64,000 nt of DNA, from the NCBI GenBank assembly GCA_963682175.1, contig OY821775.1:15906501-15970500 (forward strand), in the 5' to 3' direction. Under the pieces are notes generated by a model. It saw only the letters and a program-made list of their open reading frames with translations. It did no database searches and was not told the DNA's origin. This stretch comes from Triglochin maritima. Its lineage: Eukaryota > Streptophyta > Magnoliopsida > Alismatales > Juncaginaceae. A program made the translations under genes and the position numbers. Of the stretch, positions 32,418-44,488 are shown piece after piece (position 1 is the first letter of the stretch; each line of letters starts with the position of its first letter).

Positions 32418-32553
32418 TAAGTCTTGTTTTAGATGGAAAATGATAAACTCAAAAGTAGCATCATACAAATGAAACAATAATGCCGGTCATTACCAAGTCA
32501 AGAATGACAAAGGAATTTGATGGTATATATTTGTGAGGTTTCATCCATCTTGT

Positions 32554-32744
32554 TAGGGGTGAGCAAGGACCAGTTGGTCTGGGTTTCGGTCAGGGGTCTG
32601 GAGCCAATCCGGTTTCGGTCCAATTTTATAAAAAAAATTAAGGTAAAATAATCGGTTCCTGACCGGACCCAACAGGTCCAGTCTTCGGTCCGGGGTCCGG
32701 AGTCGATCCAGTTCCAGTCTGGTCGGACCGGTTGCTCACCCCTA
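32554..32744. mobile_element. hAT-type MITE, 191 bp
   Basis: Starts taggggtgagcaaggacc and ends as ggttgctcacccccta-like sequence (TIR taggggtgagca). The perfect 8-bp TSD catcttgt lies at 32546-32553 and 32745-32752. Interior carries repeated ggtccgg and ggtttcggtc words. Non-coding. Confidence 0.92.
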
Positions 32745-32771
32745 CATCTTGTCTTTCTTGTAGTTGCTATA

Positions 32772-34673
32772 TGAAGGGAATGTGTTCTAAAAGTTTTACT
32801 TTTAAATGTCAATTATTATGAATTGAATGAGAAATCATTTTGTTCCTTGTTTATGTTATTCGTCTTTTAGAAGTGTTAAGGAAGAGACTCTTGGTCCTTA
32901 ACCGTAGAGCTCTAAAAGATATTGGTTTACATGAAACAAAAGATATTCGCAATCATGGTAATACACATGAGACATTTATTACCGAGTTAAGATTGTCGTG
33001 TTGGTCATAGATCATTGTAGCTCTACAAGTGAGTGACAACACGGGTACACGAAAGAGGAAAATATTACTTTTGTATACTGAATCGACCTAATAAGTAAAA
33101 TATTATAGAAATGTGTTTCTGTGTCATTAATATTTTACTGTGCCTTTGGTCCTTTGATATGAGACTTATATCCTAATACTTAAGAAATGCTTGATTAGAC
33201 TAGTGTCTTGAGCTATCGATAAGTGTAGTGTAAAGGCATTGGTTGGTTAAGTATGACTTTTGTTGGAGAAGATAGTCAAAAGATTATCATTGCCCCTCTT
33301 AATAGAGTAATGATATTAGTGGGCCCCTTGATAAAGCAAAGTTATAATGTGCACAATGTGATTTGAGTTAAGTCACATATTTATAACTAGCTTAAAGAGA
33401 TCAAGAAATGAATACTAATACAAAGATGACACAATACTACTTTGTGTGTATTCTTAATATCATGAGGCAAGGGACTGATACAAGTGGTGCACTCCATCAC
33501 TAATTGGATCGGGTTTTGGTTCGAGTTGAATTAAGACATCTAGCTAATTGGGAACTATAATGTGTAGCTAGATACCACTTATAGTTTGTAATGTTAAGCT
33601 ATTAATATCACTGCCAATTTAGCTTAGATCCTCCCATAGGTCACACCATAAAACTGGGAAACAAGAATGTGATTTTATGTTCATATGATGTATCGAGTTT
33701 CGTATACATGTGGTGAATCGATAAAATCATTATGTCATGAAAATGACATATTTAGAATCATGAATTTATATATATGAGATGTAAATATATCATGGGGTGT
33801 GATTGTTTGATATTACATATGATGATATATTGCATAAGATATATAAATTGGCTATAACCCCAAAGATCGAATTTTGTTGGGAATTAATCCAAAATTTGAT
33901 AAGGCAAATTAATTAATTAAATTTGCTAAAACCCCAAATACGAATTTTGTTGGGAATTAATCCAAAATTCGATAAAGACAAATTAATTAAATTTGCTAAA
34001 ACCAAAAAAAAAACGAATTTTGTTGGGAATTAATCCAAAATTCGATAAAGGCAAATTAATTAAGGAATTATTGATCATGGTTTTGACTTGGTCAATTATG
34101 ATTAAATTTGGATGTGGATTAATAAATTTAATATTGGGAATTAGTCTTAAGAGAGAAAAACATGGAAAAATGGGTCGATGCATAGCCCATGATGTGGAAA
34201 TTAAAGGAGCCTATAAATAGGCCTAATTTCCTTCATTAAAAATAAGTTTATGCAAAATTTTCTCTCTCTCTAACCGCCCCAATTAATCCATCCGAAATTC
34301 CTTAGTTAATTTGAGTTTTTGGAGAGTAAAATCTCAGGAAAGAAAAGGGGGGTTATAAGCTAGATTCTAAACCCGTTTGGAGATTGATTGGCTAGCTCCT
34401 TTCTCTCCAACCTTGTTTAGAGTTTGGTGAACACTCGGACGCAATCCACCGGGCGATTCGACCGGCAACGCGACTCCGGATCTTTAAGAGGTTTTAGAGA
34501 ACCTCTAGGTATGATCCTCTTTGCAATTGTTTGTTTGTTCTAATGCATGTTAAATAATTAGGACAAACAAATGCATGTCTATATGAAAATCGAAGAAAAT
34601 ATTAATATTTCGATCCTATATGTTTATAAAATTTCGAAAAATATATACATATAATAGGGCACGAAATCCAACA
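32772..34673 (+). repeat. Copia copy 1, 5' LTR
   Basis: 1902 bp. Includes a 73-bp tandem repeat at 33868-34073 and tataaatagg near 34210, a plausible TATA box. Lacks the CGGTCGACCG array found in the LTRs of copy 2. Confidence 0.92.
33868..34073 (+). repeat. 73-bp tandem repeat in copia LTR
   Basis: The word cgaattttgttgggaattaa starts at 33868, 33941 and 34014, a 73-bp period; the third unit is partial. The 3' LTR has the same three units at 41096, 41169 and 41238. Confidence 0.85.
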
Positions 34674-35190
34674 GTGGTATCAGAGCTTTTGATTCATATT
34701 ATCTTTGATTTAGACTATAAAATTAATTTAGGCTACCATCTAGAATCAAAACAATTCGGTTTTATGTCTTTTTCAAGTTTTTCGATGTTTTGTTGATAAA
34801 ATTCTAATAAATTCGTTTTGATGGTTTTATATGTTTTAAAACATCACACATGATTGTTAGAATTGAGATTTAGTTTTGTCTAATTTATAGAATTTTCGTT
34901 TTATTTTAAATGATTATTTTATAAAAGAATCAACAAAAACCGAAAAGGACTAATATTCATCTTTCCTTTTGGAAATTGGATGAACGACGGTTCAAAATAA
35001 TTAATTTTGAACTATGGATGCATGAAAATCATTTTAATGGATTTCAAATGATTTTTCTAGAATTGTTTGATTTTAGATGCTTGATAATCTAGATTAAATA
35101 GTTTATATTGGACATGCGTGTATGCGTTGCTCGAGTTCTCTTTGCAGGGATAAGTGAGTTTATATGTTCCAAAAGGTCTCCGCCTTTGAA

Positions 35191-35217
35191 TGTATTATTA
35201 TTATTATTATTATTATA
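35191..35217. repeat. (ATT)n microsatellite
   Basis: About eight att units in the copia leader region. Confidence 0.9.
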
Positions 35218-36179
35218 CAGGGGCTTATTTATATGTAAAAGCCAAATTCTCTCTTTCTATCTTTAGATAATTGCATTGCATTTGAGAGGTTTTACATAGG
35301 ACTTGCACTAGTCAGTTTTTTATCGAATGTGAGGAGCATGTTTATTTTCTGTAAAATCTACATCTCCAGTGCAAGAGGAAGTCGCCGTTATAGCGCATCG
35401 ATTGAGGATCGAGGATCAGGGATCGAAGGGAACATATAAACTCACACGATGTGGATTGTGTGAATGGTTTAATTTCTGTTTTTGATCTTGCTATGCGTGT
35501 GATGAATGTGTTGAATGTTATGATGTGTATGAATAATAATATGCATGATAACCTAAAATTATGAATCACATGTTAATATATGAAATTGTCCAACAAAAAT
35601 TAAGAGTAATTTTCCTTCTTATTTCATCCACTAGCAGCCATCGATCGAGGGATACTCTGCTCGCCCTTAACGGGAGATAACTCCCTCCATCTTTGGGAAT
35701 AGTGGGAGATATAATGGTTGTCTATTGTTGTGCCACGATTAAATATATGAGGTGCGTTTCACCCTAGTGAAACCCAAGTATGTTTAGTTGTGAATACAAT
35801 GGATAAACGTATCTCGTATCAAAAGAAAATAAGTTTTCTTAACATTACCTAGAGCCCTCGCTCGGTTTTGGGAAAAAGTTTTTCTTACGAGGATAGGTCA
35901 TATTCTCTCATAATTAAAACGACAAGAATCACAAGAGTTTGAAGATGATAATATTGCTAAAATTCAAAAAGGTTGTGATTAGAAAGAGTTTTTCTTACCT
36001 TGATATTGTGATATATTCGATAGTCCTTAGCTAGTCTATATTGCAATTGATAGGATCTTGGATTACTGCATTTACGGGCAAAATTTTATTTGCAGTATTT
36101 ACATCTATATTCGATATATATGTATGTATTTTAAAACATAAAATTGAAATTAAAATCCTGTATAATTTATTTTGTAGAA

Positions 36180-37151
36180 ATGTCTAATATCCAACCAATT
36201 GTGCGATCTATGATCGAAAAAAATCCTTTGCAAAATGATGGCTCAAACTTCATGAAATGGCAACTCAATCTTAATATCGTGTTGTGGTTTGAAAAACTAT
36301 CTCATATTTTGGATGGTGAAATCCCAAAATTGAATGAGAAGGCAACCGATAATGAGAAAGAGGCGATAGCCAAGTGGGAAAACCAAGAGAACCAAGTTCA
36401 CGGTCTAATGTTGTCATCCATGGGTGACTCGCTTCAAGCGAAATACTTGGATTCAAAACCCAAGAAGACCATCGAAGTTTTAACAAAGATGTTCATGGAT
36501 AGTGCCCGAAAAGAGCGCTATAAGACCACCATCGCACTCACAAGGTGCCACATGGCGGAGGGAACATCAGTATCCATGCATTTTCTCATGATGCAAGGAT
36601 ACCTTGAGAAATTGTCAAAGCTCTCTTCTCCACTGCCCGAGGACATTGCCGAAGATCTGATTCTTGGCTCTCTAGCCCCGTCCTTTAAGGACTTTGTGAT
36701 GCACTATCATGTGCGTGAAAAAGGGGTGAGTCTTGAGGAGCTTCACAACGCTCTCAAAACGGCAGAAGTTGACATGGGCAAGGGTCGGGACAATCACGTC
36801 CTAGCCGTCCATGAGAGGAGCAAGAAGATCACCAAAGGTAAAGGCAAATTCACCAAGAATACGTCAATCAAGAGCAAGGGAGTAGGAGGTGCTCGTGCGA
36901 GTGCCTCAAGGGGGAAATCTTTGAAATCTCCGACTCCCAACACGGAGTGCTTTCACTGCGGTGAAAAAGGACACATCCGGCCAAATTGCCTTAAGTACAA
37001 GGAAGACCTTGACAATGGAGTGATTGAACGTAAGCGCCCCAAAAAGGCCAAAGGTATATTTGTTATTGAGATAAATTTAATCACCTCTGTCTTTGATTTG
37101 GTAATGGTCACCGGATCTTATGCTCACATAATTTTGATGTGCAACTATTGA
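36180..37151 (+). CDS. Copia gag with start of protease, copy 1
   Basis: Structural protein of the virus-like particle. From ATG 36180 the frame gives 323 residues: a UBN2-type gag domain (about 20-190, with LGSLAPSFKDFVMHY), a basic linker, and a CCHC knuckle CFHCGEKGHIRPNC at 257-270. The frame then runs into the protease region. In place of an intact D-[ST]-G active site the text reads DLVMVTGSYAH and a stop follows, so protease is broken. The ATG is chosen because MSNIQPIV is conserved in copy 2; the frame is open further upstream without ATG. Confidence 0.75.
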   Translation: MSNIQPIVRSMIEKNPLQNDGSNFMKWQLNLNIVLWFEKLSHILDGEIPKLNEKATDNEKEAIAKWENQENQVHGLMLSSMGDSLQAKYLDSKPKKTIEVLTKMFMDSARKERYKTTIALTRCHMAEGTSVSMHFLMMQGYLEKLSKLSSPLPEDIAEDLILGSLAPSFKDFVMHYHVREKGVSLEELHNALKTAEVDMGKGRDNHVLAVHERSKKITKGKGKFTKNTSIKSKGVGGARASASRGKSLKSPTPNTECFHCGEKGHIRPNCLKYKEDLDNGVIERKRPKKAKGIFVIEINLITSVFDLVMVTGSYAHIILMCNY

Positions 37152-39960
37152 AGGATAGGAAGGAACTCGTTGAGAACGAGAAGATATTGAAGATCGGAAA
37201 TAGTACAAGCATAGCTGCGATTGTACAAGGTTCTATGGAACCTCAATAGTCTAATGATTTAAATTTATGTTTTGAAGAGTGTTTGTTATATGCCTTCGAT
37301 TAGCAAGAACATTTCTGTATCAAGTTTAAGATATGGATAAATTTTAATAAATATTTTAATTCTTGCTTGTCTATATCGAAGAATGGAATTCTCTATGCAA
37401 ATACATTCGTTTGGAATGACTTATATTTGCTTGAAATGAATAATAAACAAACTCAAACAAACAATAACAAAAGAAACTAAGATAACACACGTGAATGATT
37501 CATTCTTGTAGCATTATCGGATTGGTCAATTAAATGACCAAGAGATCTTTCAAGAAGAAAGGAACGAAAACGAATGACTAATTGGATATGATACATTTTA
37601 ATGTATGTGGTCTGATAAGTGCAAGTGCAAGAGACGGTTTAAGGTACTTCATTTTGTTCACGGACAACTATAGTCATTATGGCTATATTTGTCTAATGGG
37701 AAACAAAAAGGGAATTCTTTCACAAGTTCAAGAAATTCGAGGATGAAGTAGTGAACCGACTCAACAAGAATATCGAGTCTCTACGAAAGGTTCGTAGGGG
37801 TGACTGCTTAGGATACCTAATTTGACTCATTCCTAAAGTAGGAACATGATATTGCCCGACATGGTTCGATCAATAATGAGTCAATCTAAATTGCCAATTT
37901 ACTTTTGGAATTATAAACTACAAATAATGACAAACTCACTAAATAATGTTCCATCCAAGTCCGTGGAGAAAATGTCTTGTGAGCTATGGAGTTGAAAGAC
38001 ACCTAAGCTCGACTTTCTCAAGATTTGGGGTTGTGAGGTATACATCAAGAAATTGATGTCGACCAAGCTTCAACCAAAAACGGATAAGTACTTCTTTATA
38101 GGTTGTCCTCGTGTGACAAGAGGTTACTACTTTTGGTGTATCACCTCCAATCGAAAGATTGTAGAGAGAGATATGGTTTTTCTAGAATTTCTGGAAAATA
38201 GAGAAAAGTAGTGGGAGTAGAGTTAAGAGCTTGAGGAAACTCAAGATACTCTACAAGATTATGATGTGAATGTTGCATTCAAAATCATGAAGGTCCAACC
38301 GAGATTCATTTGGTTAGTGGGAGCATGAGCGAGAGATCCTTACAAGAAATTGTGAGAGAATCTCAATCATCCCCACCTAGTGTACGTTCGAGAGACGAAC
38401 ATGAACCTATTCCTCAAGAAATCATGGAAGAAGTTCGAGAGACACGAGAAGAACCAAAAGAATTGAGAAGGTCGACGAGGGAAAGGAAGAAACCCAATAA
38501 GTATGCGGGACTTCATGAGATCATGGTACTAGATACCAAAGATCCTTCGACCTTCCAAGAAGCAATGGAAAGGGAAGACTCCAGACTATGGCTTAAGGCC
38601 ATGGAATCCGAAATAGAATCCATGTATGACAATCAAGTATGGAACTTGATTTGCCTTCCTCAAGAGAAAATGTCATTTAGTATAAATGAGCTTTTAGGAG
38701 TAAGATAGACATGGATAGTGACTTGACAACCTACAAAGCAAGGCTTGTAGCAAAAGTTATACTCAAATTCAAGAAATTGACTTTGATGAAATTTTTGAGA
38801 GGTTGTCATCTATTCGGATTAAGCTCACTATTACCGCATTTCACAATTGTGGGATATGGAAGATGGATATCAAAATGTCGTTCCTTAAACGGGAACATGG
38901 AGGAGGATATGTACATGGTACAACCTCAAGGTTTTGATAATCCAAATAATAGCGAGAAGAAATGCATGTTTCGAGGATCCATTTATGGATTGAAGCAAGC
39001 ATCGAGGAGTTGGAAAAAACGCTTTGATGAAGAGGTGAAGAAGATTCACTTCACTCAAAGTAAAGGAAAACCTTGTATATACAAGGAGATTAGTGGGAGC
39101 CATGTAGTACTTCTGATCTTATATGTCGATGACATATTGCTCATGAGCAATCATATACCTTAGCATTAGCAAACGAGAAATTTCATTGAAATCGGCATTT
39201 TCAATGAAAAGAAATGGAAGAGACTCAACACATCTTGAGAATCAAGATACATTGAGATACATCCCATAGACTCATTGGCCTAAGTCAACGTGCATACATT
39301 GACAAAGTCTTGGAAATGTTCAGGGTGAACAATTCCGATATGGACAATGTGCCAATAAGTGCGAGTATAGGTGTGCAGTTCAAGAAGTCTCAAACGTGCC
39401 CAATGGCGTAAAGACTTGGAGTACATGAAGGTATCTCTTATGCTTCGGCAAAAAGGACCATGTACACGATGACTTGCACAAGACTCAATATCTCGTATGC
39501 TCTAAGCGTGACAAGTAGTCATCAATCCGACGCAAGTCCTAAGCATAGGGTTGCGGTCAAGAATATTCTGAAGTACCTTAACCGGACTAAAGATAAAGTT
39601 CTTGTGTATGGAGGACAAATGAGAAAAATAGCCGAGGGCTATTTGATGCAATTCTCATAGGGATTCCTGACAATAGGAGGTTGGAAAGATGATGCGTCAT
39701 CATTATCGAAGGTGGAAGTATGAGCTAGTGTAGTTAGGAGTAATATCACTACAGCTAACTCAACCACCAGCGAAAGACAAAATAAATAAATGGGTGGACA
39801 CAACAGTGACACAACTGATCCATTCAACAAACCTTCATACCAAGCTAAGAGACGAAATATATTTCGAGTCCATGGATCTGAGGATCCATGTGGATTTGCT
39901 TGATAGGTGATTCGAGAAGGTTACCCTAGTTATTAATGTTTTATACATTGAGAATGTATG
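37152..39960 (+). pseudogene. Copia pol relic, copy 1
   Basis: Remains of the polyprotein in several frames. Integrase core near 37585-37730 (DMIHFNVCGPIS, with Asn at the usual first catalytic Asp; FTDNYSHYGYICLM). Post-integrase domain near 38050-38190 (KLMSTKLQPKTDKYFFIGCP). Reverse transcriptase 38711-39163 with FRGSIYGLKQASRSW and LYVDDILLMS. RNase H-proximal block 39460-39660 (YALSVTSSHQSDASPKHR). Stops and frameshifts between blocks show no function. The order integrase before reverse transcriptase is diagnostic for copia. Confidence 0.88.
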
Positions 39961-39991
39961 TGAAAGAAAACTTTGATAACAAGTGGGAGAT

Positions 39992-41896
39992 TGAAGGGAA
40001 TGTGTTCTAAAAGTTTTACTTTTAAAATGTCAATTATTATGAATTGAATGAGAAATCATTTTGTTCCTTGTTTATGTTATTCGTCTTTTAGAAATGTTAA
40101 GGAAGAGGCTCTTGGTCCTTAACCGTAGAGCTCTAAAAGATATTGGTTTACATAAAACAAAAGATATTCGCAATCATGGTAATAAACATGGGACATTAAT
40201 TACCGAGTTAAGATTGTCGTGTTGATCATAGATCATTGTAGTTCTACAAGTGAATGACGACACGGGTATGCAAAAGAGGAAAATATTACTTATGTATACT
40301 GAATAGACCTAATAAGTAAAATATTATAGAAATGTGTTTCTGTGTCATTAATATTTTACTGTGGCTTTGGTCCTTTGATATGAGACTCATATCTGATCAC
40401 TTAAGGAATACTTAATTAGATTAGTGTCTTGAGCTATCGATAAGTGTAGTGTAAAGGCATTGGTTGGTTAAGTACAACTTTTGTTGGAGAAGATAGTTAG
40501 TCAAAAGATTATCATTGCCCCTCTTAATTGAGTGATGATATTAGTGAGCCCCTTGATAAAGCAAAGTTATAATGTGCACAATGTGATTTGAGTTAAGTCA
40601 CATATTTATAACTAGCTTAAAGAGATCAAGAAATGAATACTAATACAAAGATAACACAATACTACTTTGTGTGTATTCTTAATATCATGTGGCAAGGGAC
40701 GGACACAAGTGGTGCACTCCATCACTAAGTGGATCGGGTTTTGGTTCGAGTGGAATTAAGACATCTAACTAATTGGGAGCTATAATGTGTAGCTAGATAC
40801 CGCTTATAGCTTGTGATATTAATTTCTTAATATCACTGCCAACTTAGTTTAGATCCTCCTATAGGTCACACCACAAAAATGGGAAAACAAGAAATGGGGA
40901 TTTTGAGTTCATAGGATGTGTCGAGTTTCGTATACATGTGGTGAATCGATAAAATCATTATGTCATGAAAATGACATATTTAGAATCATGAATTTATATA
41001 TATGAGATATAAATATATCATGGGGTGTGATTGTTTGATATTACATATGATGATATATTGCATAAGATATATAAATTGGCTATAACCCCAAAGATCGAAT
41101 TTTGTTGGGAATTAATCCAAAATTCGATAAGGCAAATTAATTAATTAAATTTGCTAAAACCCCAAATACGAATTTTGTTGGGAATTAATCCAAAATTCGA
41201 TAAAGACAAATTAATTAAATTTGCTAAAACAAAAAAACGAATTTTGTTGGGAATTAATCCAAAATTCGATAAAGGCAAATTAATTAAGGAATTATTGATC
41301 ATGGTTTTGACTTGGTCAATTATGATTAAATTTGGGTGTGGATTAATAAATTTAATATTGGGAATTGGTCTTAAGAGAGAAAAACATGGAAGAATGGGTC
41401 AATGCATAGCCCATGATGTGGAAATTAAAGGAGCCTATAAATAGGCCTAATTTCCTTCATTAAAAATAAGTTTATGCAAAATTATCTCTCTCTCTAACCG
41501 CCCCAATTAATCCATCCGAAATTCCTTAGTTAATTTGAGTTTTTGGAGAGTAAAATCTCAGGAAAAAAAAAGGGGTTATAAGCTAGATTCTAAACCCGTT
41601 TGGAGATTGATTGACTAGCTTATTTCTCTCCAACCTTGTTTAGAGTTTGGTGAACACTCGGAGGCAATCCACCGGGCGATTAAACCGGCAACGTGACTCC
41701 AGATCTTCAAGAGGTTTTAGAGAACATCTAGGTATGATTCTCTTTGCAATTGTTTGTTTGTTCTAATGCATGTTAAATAATTAGGACAAACAAATGCATG
41801 TCTATATGAAAATCGAAGAAAATATGAATGTTTCGATCCTATATGTTTATAAAATTTCGAAAATTATATACATATAATAGGACACGAAATCCAACA
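39992..41896 (+). repeat. Copia copy 1, 3' LTR
   Basis: 1905 bp, same ends as the 5' LTR. Preceded by the polypurine tract at 39981-39991. Confidence 0.92.
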
Positions 41897-42560
41897 TATA
41901 TATATAGATTTTACTGAAATATTATTAGTTTTTTGACAGAAACCCAATGTTCTTGGAGCACAATCAAAGTGAAAACCGTGTTCATCTATAGTTGCAAGAA
42001 TTCAATAGATTATAAATAGGTTTCAAAAAACTAACTTTCTTGAAAATAAAAGGTATTCACTTACTTCTATATTTCGTAGAAAGAATGGGGTAAGAGTACA
42101 TAGGTGCACCAATATGGAAAACACAGCAGATAATCGAATGTGAACCTATGTTAAAAACTAATTGAAACATTGAAAATAAGACTATAAAAATTTCGGTTAA
42201 ATCTTAATCCAAATTAGACATAGTGTTGTAGGTTAATACGTCAGTTGTGGAGATTACACCCTTATTAAGTTGTGGAGATTTAAAATAGAAAAAATTAGAC
42301 ATAGTGTCAGTTCATACGTTTTCAAACATAGATTCCCTCCGAAAGAAACCTTACCGAGAAATAAGTTTTAACAAATATACAAGTTTTTGTAGGTTAATGT
42401 TCATATTCTGGAGGCACATATATATTTTTTTCCATTGTCTCCAAGCACATAGATTTTTTCTTCTTTTAGGAATAAAAAAACACGTCATTGATTGTCATAG
42501 TTAAAATCATATATGCAAATATAGATGTCATGATTGTTATTCCTTTTATAAAAACTAGGG
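41897..42560. other. Intergenic stretch
   Basis: AT-rich DNA between the copia element and the foldback element. No gene or repeat recognised. Confidence 0.4.
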
Positions 42561-43013
42561 GTTTTTGCTACACTACATCCCGTAAGTGTCCAAATTGGTC
42601 ATATGCACCTGCTTTTTCGGTATTGCCGCATATACACCTACAAGTCGACATATTTGCGCATATGCACTTCTGCCGTTAGTAGACCCCACTCTGTCACCGT
42701 TACCGTCCAACGGTGTTAGACAATTTGCAAAACAAACCTCGTAAAATCCAAATGTCTTTAATTGTAACAATAAAAAACCTCATGAAAAATCAAATTGTAT
42801 AACACTCTTCATTCTTTAACTTTAACTCTCTCTTGAATCTCTCTCTCTCTCATTTCTCCCTCCCAACTCTTTCACTCTCACTCTCTCTCATCTCTCTTGA
42901 ATCTCTCTCTCTCCTTTCTCCCTCTCAACTCTCACTCTCTCATCCCTCCTTCTCTATCTTTCTTGAATCTCTCTTTCTCTCTCTCTTGAATCTTTCTTTC
43001 TCTCTCTGGACAA

Positions 43014-43085
43014 ATCTGGAACAAGTCTCGACTTGTTCCAGACTTGTTCCAGACTTGTCCAGACTTGTTCCAGACTTGTCTCTCT
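43014..43085. repeat. CCAGACTTGTT minisatellite, left arm
   Basis: About five diverged copies of an 11-12 bp unit ccagacttgttc. Mirrored as inverted copies in the right arm at 44112-44375. Confidence 0.8.
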
Positions 43086-43509
43086 CCTCTCTCTCTCATC
43101 CCTCTCTCTCTCCTCTCTCATCCCTCTTTCTCTCTCTCCTCCATCTTTCTCTTTCTTGAATCGTTCTCTTTCTCTCTCTTCCATTTTTCTCTCTCTTGAA
43201 TCTTTCTCTTTCTCTCTCTCCTTTCTTGCTCTCCAATCTTTCACTCTCTCTCTCATCCCACTTTCTCTCTCTCCACTCAATCACTCTCTCTCATCCTTCT
43301 TTCTCTCTCTCATTTCTCTCTCTCTCTCCTTTCTCTCTCTCCACTCTTTCACTCTCTCTCTCTTGAATCTTTCTTTCTCCTTTCTACCTCCACTCTTTCA
43401 CACTCTCTTCCCTTTCTCCATCTCCAAACTTTCACTCTCTCTCATCCCTCTTTCTCTCTCTCTCTCATTCCCCTCTCGCTATCTTGAATCTCTCTCTCCA
43501 TCTCCACAA

Positions 43510-43760
43510 AATAGAGAGAGGGGAATAAGAGAGAGATGTTGCATTTTGTGGAGAGAGAGATTCAAGATAGAGAGAGGGGAATGAGAGAGAGATGTTGCAT
43601 TTTGTTGAGAGAGAGATTCAAGATAGAGAGAGGGGAATGAGAGAGAGAGATGTTACATTTTGTGGAGAGAGAGATTCAAGATAGAGAGAGGGGAATGAGA
43701 GAGAGAGATGTTGCATTTTGTGGAGAGAGAGATTCAAGATAGAGAGAGGGGAATGAGAGA
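43510..43760. repeat. Four 57-58 bp tandem units at the foldback centre
   Basis: Each unit has gatgttgcattttgt followed by gagagagagattcaag and gggaatgagag. Units start near 43536, 43592, 43650 and 43708. They form the inner edge of the right arm. Confidence 0.8.
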
Positions 43761-44111
43761 GAAAGAAAGAGAGAAAGAGGGATGAGAGAGAGTGAAAGTT
43801 TGGAGATGGAGAAAGGGAAGAGAGAGGGAAGAGAGTTGAGGTAGAAAGGAGAAAGAAAGATTCAAGAGAGAGAGAGAGAGAGTGAAAGAGTGGAGAGAGA
43901 GAGAAAGGAGAGAGAAGGATGAGAGAGTGATTGAGTGGAGAGAGAGAAAGTGGGATGAGAGAGAGTGAAAGATTGGAGAGCGAGAAAGGAGAGAGAGAAA
44001 GAGAAAGATTCAATAGAGAGAAAGATGGAAGAGAGAGAAAGAGAAAGATTCAAGAAAGAGGGATGAGAGAGAGAGGAAAGAGAAAGAGGGATGAGAGAGA
44101 GAGGTGAGAGA

Positions 44112-44375
44112 GAAGTCTGGAACAAGTCTGGACAAGTCTGGAATAAGTCTGAACAAGTCTGGAACTAGTCTAGACAAGTCTGGACTTGTTCCAGACTTGT
44201 CAGTCCAGATTTGTCCAGACTTGTTCAGACTTGTCCAGACTTGTTCCAGACTTCGTCCAGACTTGTTCAGACTTGTTCCAAACTTGTTTCAGACTTGTCC
44301 AAACTTGTTCCAAACTTGTCCAGACTTGTTCCAGACTTGTTACAAACTTCTTCCAGACTCGTGTAGACTTGTCCA
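44112..44375. repeat. CCAGACTTGTT minisatellite, right arm
   Basis: More than twenty copies of the same unit in both orientations; the first part reads aacaagtctgg and the rest ccagacttgttc, so the tract is itself a palindrome. It is several times longer than the left-arm tract. Confidence 0.8.
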
Positions 44376-44488
44376 GAGAGAGAAAGAAAAATTCAAGAGA
44401 GAGAGAAAGAGAGATTCAAGAAAGATAGGGAGGGAGGGATGAGAGAGAGTGAGAGTGAAAGAGTTGAGAGGGAGAAAGGAGAGAGAGA

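Larger units (their letters stand above)
32772..41896 (+). mobile_element. Full-length Ty1/copia element, copy 1 (decayed)
   Basis: LTRs 32772-34673 and 39992-41896 begin tgaagggaatgtg and end aaatccaaca. The primer-binding site gtggtatcagagc (34674-34686) is complementary to initiator-Met tRNA, and the polypurine tract is aagtgggagat (39981-39991). Gene order gag, protease, integrase, reverse transcriptase, RNase H defines Ty1/copia. Pol is full of stops. LTRs differ by several percent, so insertion is clearly older than the Ty3 element. The four bases tata flank both ends, a possible but unsure TSD. Confidence 0.92.

Noticed and set aside
42833..44125. Several long Ser/Leu-rich and Arg/Glu-rich frames on both strands
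   Set aside because: They are translations of (CT)n and (GA)n repeats in the foldback element, open in many frames at once, with no domain.
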